NCBI RefSeq assembly: GCF_000009625.1
Contig: NC_002678.2
Coordinates: 2,294,001-2,358,000 of the forward strand
DNA: 64,000 nt
Direction of reading: 5' to 3'
DNA from: Mesorhizobium japonicum MAFF 303099
Lineage (GTDB): Bacteria; Pseudomonadota; Alphaproteobacteria; Rhizobiales; Rhizobiaceae
Position 1 is the stretch's first letter. Every line of letters begins with the position of its first letter. Below the pieces are notes generated by a model that worked only from the letters and a program-made list of their open reading frames with translations, ran no database searches and was not told the DNA's origin. The position numbers and the translations under genes were made by a program. Positions 62,613 through 64,000 of the stretch are shown here, one piece after another.

Positions 62613-63994
62613 GTGTCGTCGACGCCGATCACGGCAGGCACGAGATCATCATCGTGCGGCGGGCACATGACGACCACGATGAGGGCCATCACGGCGGCGT
62701 CTGGAAGATCGCCTTCGCCGACTTCATGACCGCCATGATGTGCTTCTTCCTGGTCATGTGGCTGATCAACGCCGCCAACGAACAGACCAAGGCGGCCGTC
62801 GCCAGCTACTTCAACCCGGTCAAGCTGGTCGACCGCAATTCGAGTCGCAAGGGGCTGGAGGATCTGGGCGACGGGCCAAGCGCCATTGGCTCGACGGCCG
62901 ACAAACCGCAACAGACGAAGGCCAAACCCGGCCAGGCTGGCAGCGGTGACGCGGGCTCATCCGACGCCAAGAAGGACAAGCAACAGCCGCAACAAACCGA
63001 CGATCACCTCTTCGCCGACCCCTATGCGGTGCTTTCCGAAATCGCCACCGACACCGGCGTCATGCAGAATGTCAGCCAGAAGGGCGATGGCGGCGCGCAG
63101 AGCGCCGGGCCGGCCACGGGCGCCTCGGGCGGCGCGTCCTACCGCGATCCTTTCGAACCGGATTTCTGGTCGCAGCAGGTGGCCGCGCCCGCCGCCGAGG
63201 CGAGTGCCCAGCGCCCCAAGATCGAGGGCGATCCGCTCAAACCAGGCGACAAGGCCGCGGAGAGTCAGGTCGCCAAGGTCAAGGCCGTGCCGCCGGCGCC
63301 GCCCGTCAAGGATGCACCGCTCGAGCCCCTGGCCGAGAGTGGCAAGGACGCCGCCGCGACGATGGCCAAGGCCGGCGAAACCAAGGCCAGCGGAGCCAAG
63401 GCCAGCGACGCCAAGACCGGAGATGCCAAGACTGAAGACAGCAAGGCCGTGGCTGCCGCCAAGGCGGATACCGCAGCCGCCGCGCAAGAGACGGCAGCGC
63501 CTGAAGCCGGGGAGAAGCCGCCGACCGCCGCTGCCGTGAAGGCGGCTGCCGATGTCAAGCAGCAGCTGGCCGATGCCTTCAAGCCCGGCGACAAGCTGCA
63601 TGACGGCGTTTCGGTCGAAGCCACCGACAAGGGCGTCGTCATCTCAATCACCGATCAGCTCGACTTCGGCATGTTCGAAGTCGGATCGGCGGTGCCAAGC
63701 CGCGAACTGGTGCTGGCGATGGAAAAGATCGGCCGCATCGTCAACAGCCAGAAGGGCACCATCAGCATCAACGGCCACACCGATGCCCGCCCCTTCCGCA
63801 GCGCCAGCTACGACAATTGGCGGCTGTCGACGGCGCGCGCGCATTCCGCCTACTACATGCTCGTGCGCGGCGGCGTCGACGAGCGCCGCATCACCGAGGT
63901 CGCCGGCTTCGCCGACCGCCAGCCGAAGGATCCGGCCGATCCCCTGTCGGCGGCCAACCGCCGCATCGAGATCCTGATGGCGACCGGCGGATGA
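62609..63994 (+). CDS. motB: Flagellar motor stator protein MotB
   Basis: A 461-residue stator subunit. One membrane segment carries the proton-binding aspartate (Asp38 in IAFADFMTAMM, segment about 34-55). The C-terminal OmpA/MotB peptidoglycan-binding domain spans about 340-461 (ISINGHTDARPFRSASYDNWRLSTARA in parts; AGFADRQPKDP). Between them is a very long Ala/Lys/Asp/Pro-rich linker (about 80-315) with irregular KA-x-DAK repeats near 255-285. The name fits MotB rather than MotD because of the D38 segment. Confidence 0.9.
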   Translation: MSVVDADHGRHEIIIVRRAHDDHDEGHHGGVWKIAFADFMTAMMCFFLVMWLINAANEQTKAAVASYFNPVKLVDRNSSRKGLEDLGDGPSAIGSTADKPQQTKAKPGQAGSGDAGSSDAKKDKQQPQQTDDHLFADPYAVLSEIATDTGVMQNVSQKGDGGAQSAGPATGASGGASYRDPFEPDFWSQQVAAPAAEASAQRPKIEGDPLKPGDKAAESQVAKVKAVPPAPPVKDAPLEPLAESGKDAAATMAKAGETKASGAKASDAKTGDAKTEDSKAVAAAKADTAAAAQETAAPEAGEKPPTAAAVKAAADVKQQLADAFKPGDKLHDGVSVEATDKGVVISITDQLDFGMFEVGSAVPSRELVLAMEKIGRIVNSQKGTISINGHTDARPFRSASYDNWRLSTARAHSAYYMLVRGGVDERRITEVAGFADRQPKDPADPLSAANRRIEILMATGG

Positions 63995-64000
63995 ACCGGG
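63991..64000 (+). CDS. Start of the gene after motB (partial, probably motC)
   Basis: ATG at 63991 overlaps the motB stop (ATGA) and begins M-N-R before the window ends. In rhizobia motC follows motB; the presence of motE in this window makes motC likely. The identity cannot be shown from four codons. Confidence 0.35.

Noticed and set aside
63360..63480. Regular short repeats, considered as a tandem repeat locus or CRISPR-like array
   Set aside because: They are irregular codon-level repeats of the MotB linker, with no conserved spacer length.

Overview
The window looks like chromosomal DNA of a rhizobial alphaproteobacterium, most likely Mesorhizobium. The reasons are the high GC content, the VisN/VisR flagellar regulators, the rhizobial flagellar gene order including motE and a DUF1217 gene, and short mosaic palindromic repeats of the kind scattered through Rhizobiales genomes. 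Genus placement is an inference from gene content; no database search was possible. No rRNA, tRNA, CRISPR array, IS transposase or prophage gene was seen.

Left part (1-9.4 kb): assimilatory nitrate/nitrite operon. The end of a NrtA/NasS-like gene is followed by a 327-bp leader with a candidate NtrC enhancer, a sigma-54 promoter and a terminator hairpin, consistent with NtrC activation plus NasS/NasT antitermination. Then come nrtA-nrtB-nrtD (uptake), nirB-nirD (NADH nitrite reductase) and nasA (nitrate reductase), ending at a clear terminator. nasA carries an in-frame palindromic repeat of about 235 bp inside the coding sequence.

9.4-31 kb: mixed metabolism. There are two tandem paralogues of unknown function with a possible DNA-binding C-terminus; an ALDH7-type aminoadipate-semialdehyde dehydrogenase; an ECF42-like sigma factor with its YCII/DGPF partner; a broken topoisomerase IB gene; a family 2 glycosyltransferase; a three-gene operon of two transglutaminases and a circularly permuted ATP-grasp/alpha-E protein; glutaryl-CoA dehydrogenase with a divergent LysR regulator; and tex.

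28.9-39 kb: a coherent polyamine-type locus. A YtcJ-like amidohydrolase, a four-gene spermidine/putrescine ABC importer and two NylB/beta-lactamase-fold serine hydrolases run leftward. Divergently there are a TetR regulator and a histone-deacetylase-like acetylpolyamine amidohydrolase. The grouping suggests uptake and hydrolysis of acylated polyamines or related aminated amides.

39-64 kb: a TMEM43-like membrane protein, then the flagellar regulon. visN-visR encode the master regulator. flhB, fliG, fliN, fliM and motA run leftward with a small conserved-looking gene. A long rightward operon (DUF1217, flgF, fliI, unknown, flgB, flgC, fliE, flgG, flgA, flgI, motE, flgH, fliL, fliP) is followed by two flagellin genes, each with its own terminator, and by fliF-fliH-motB and the first codons of the next gene.
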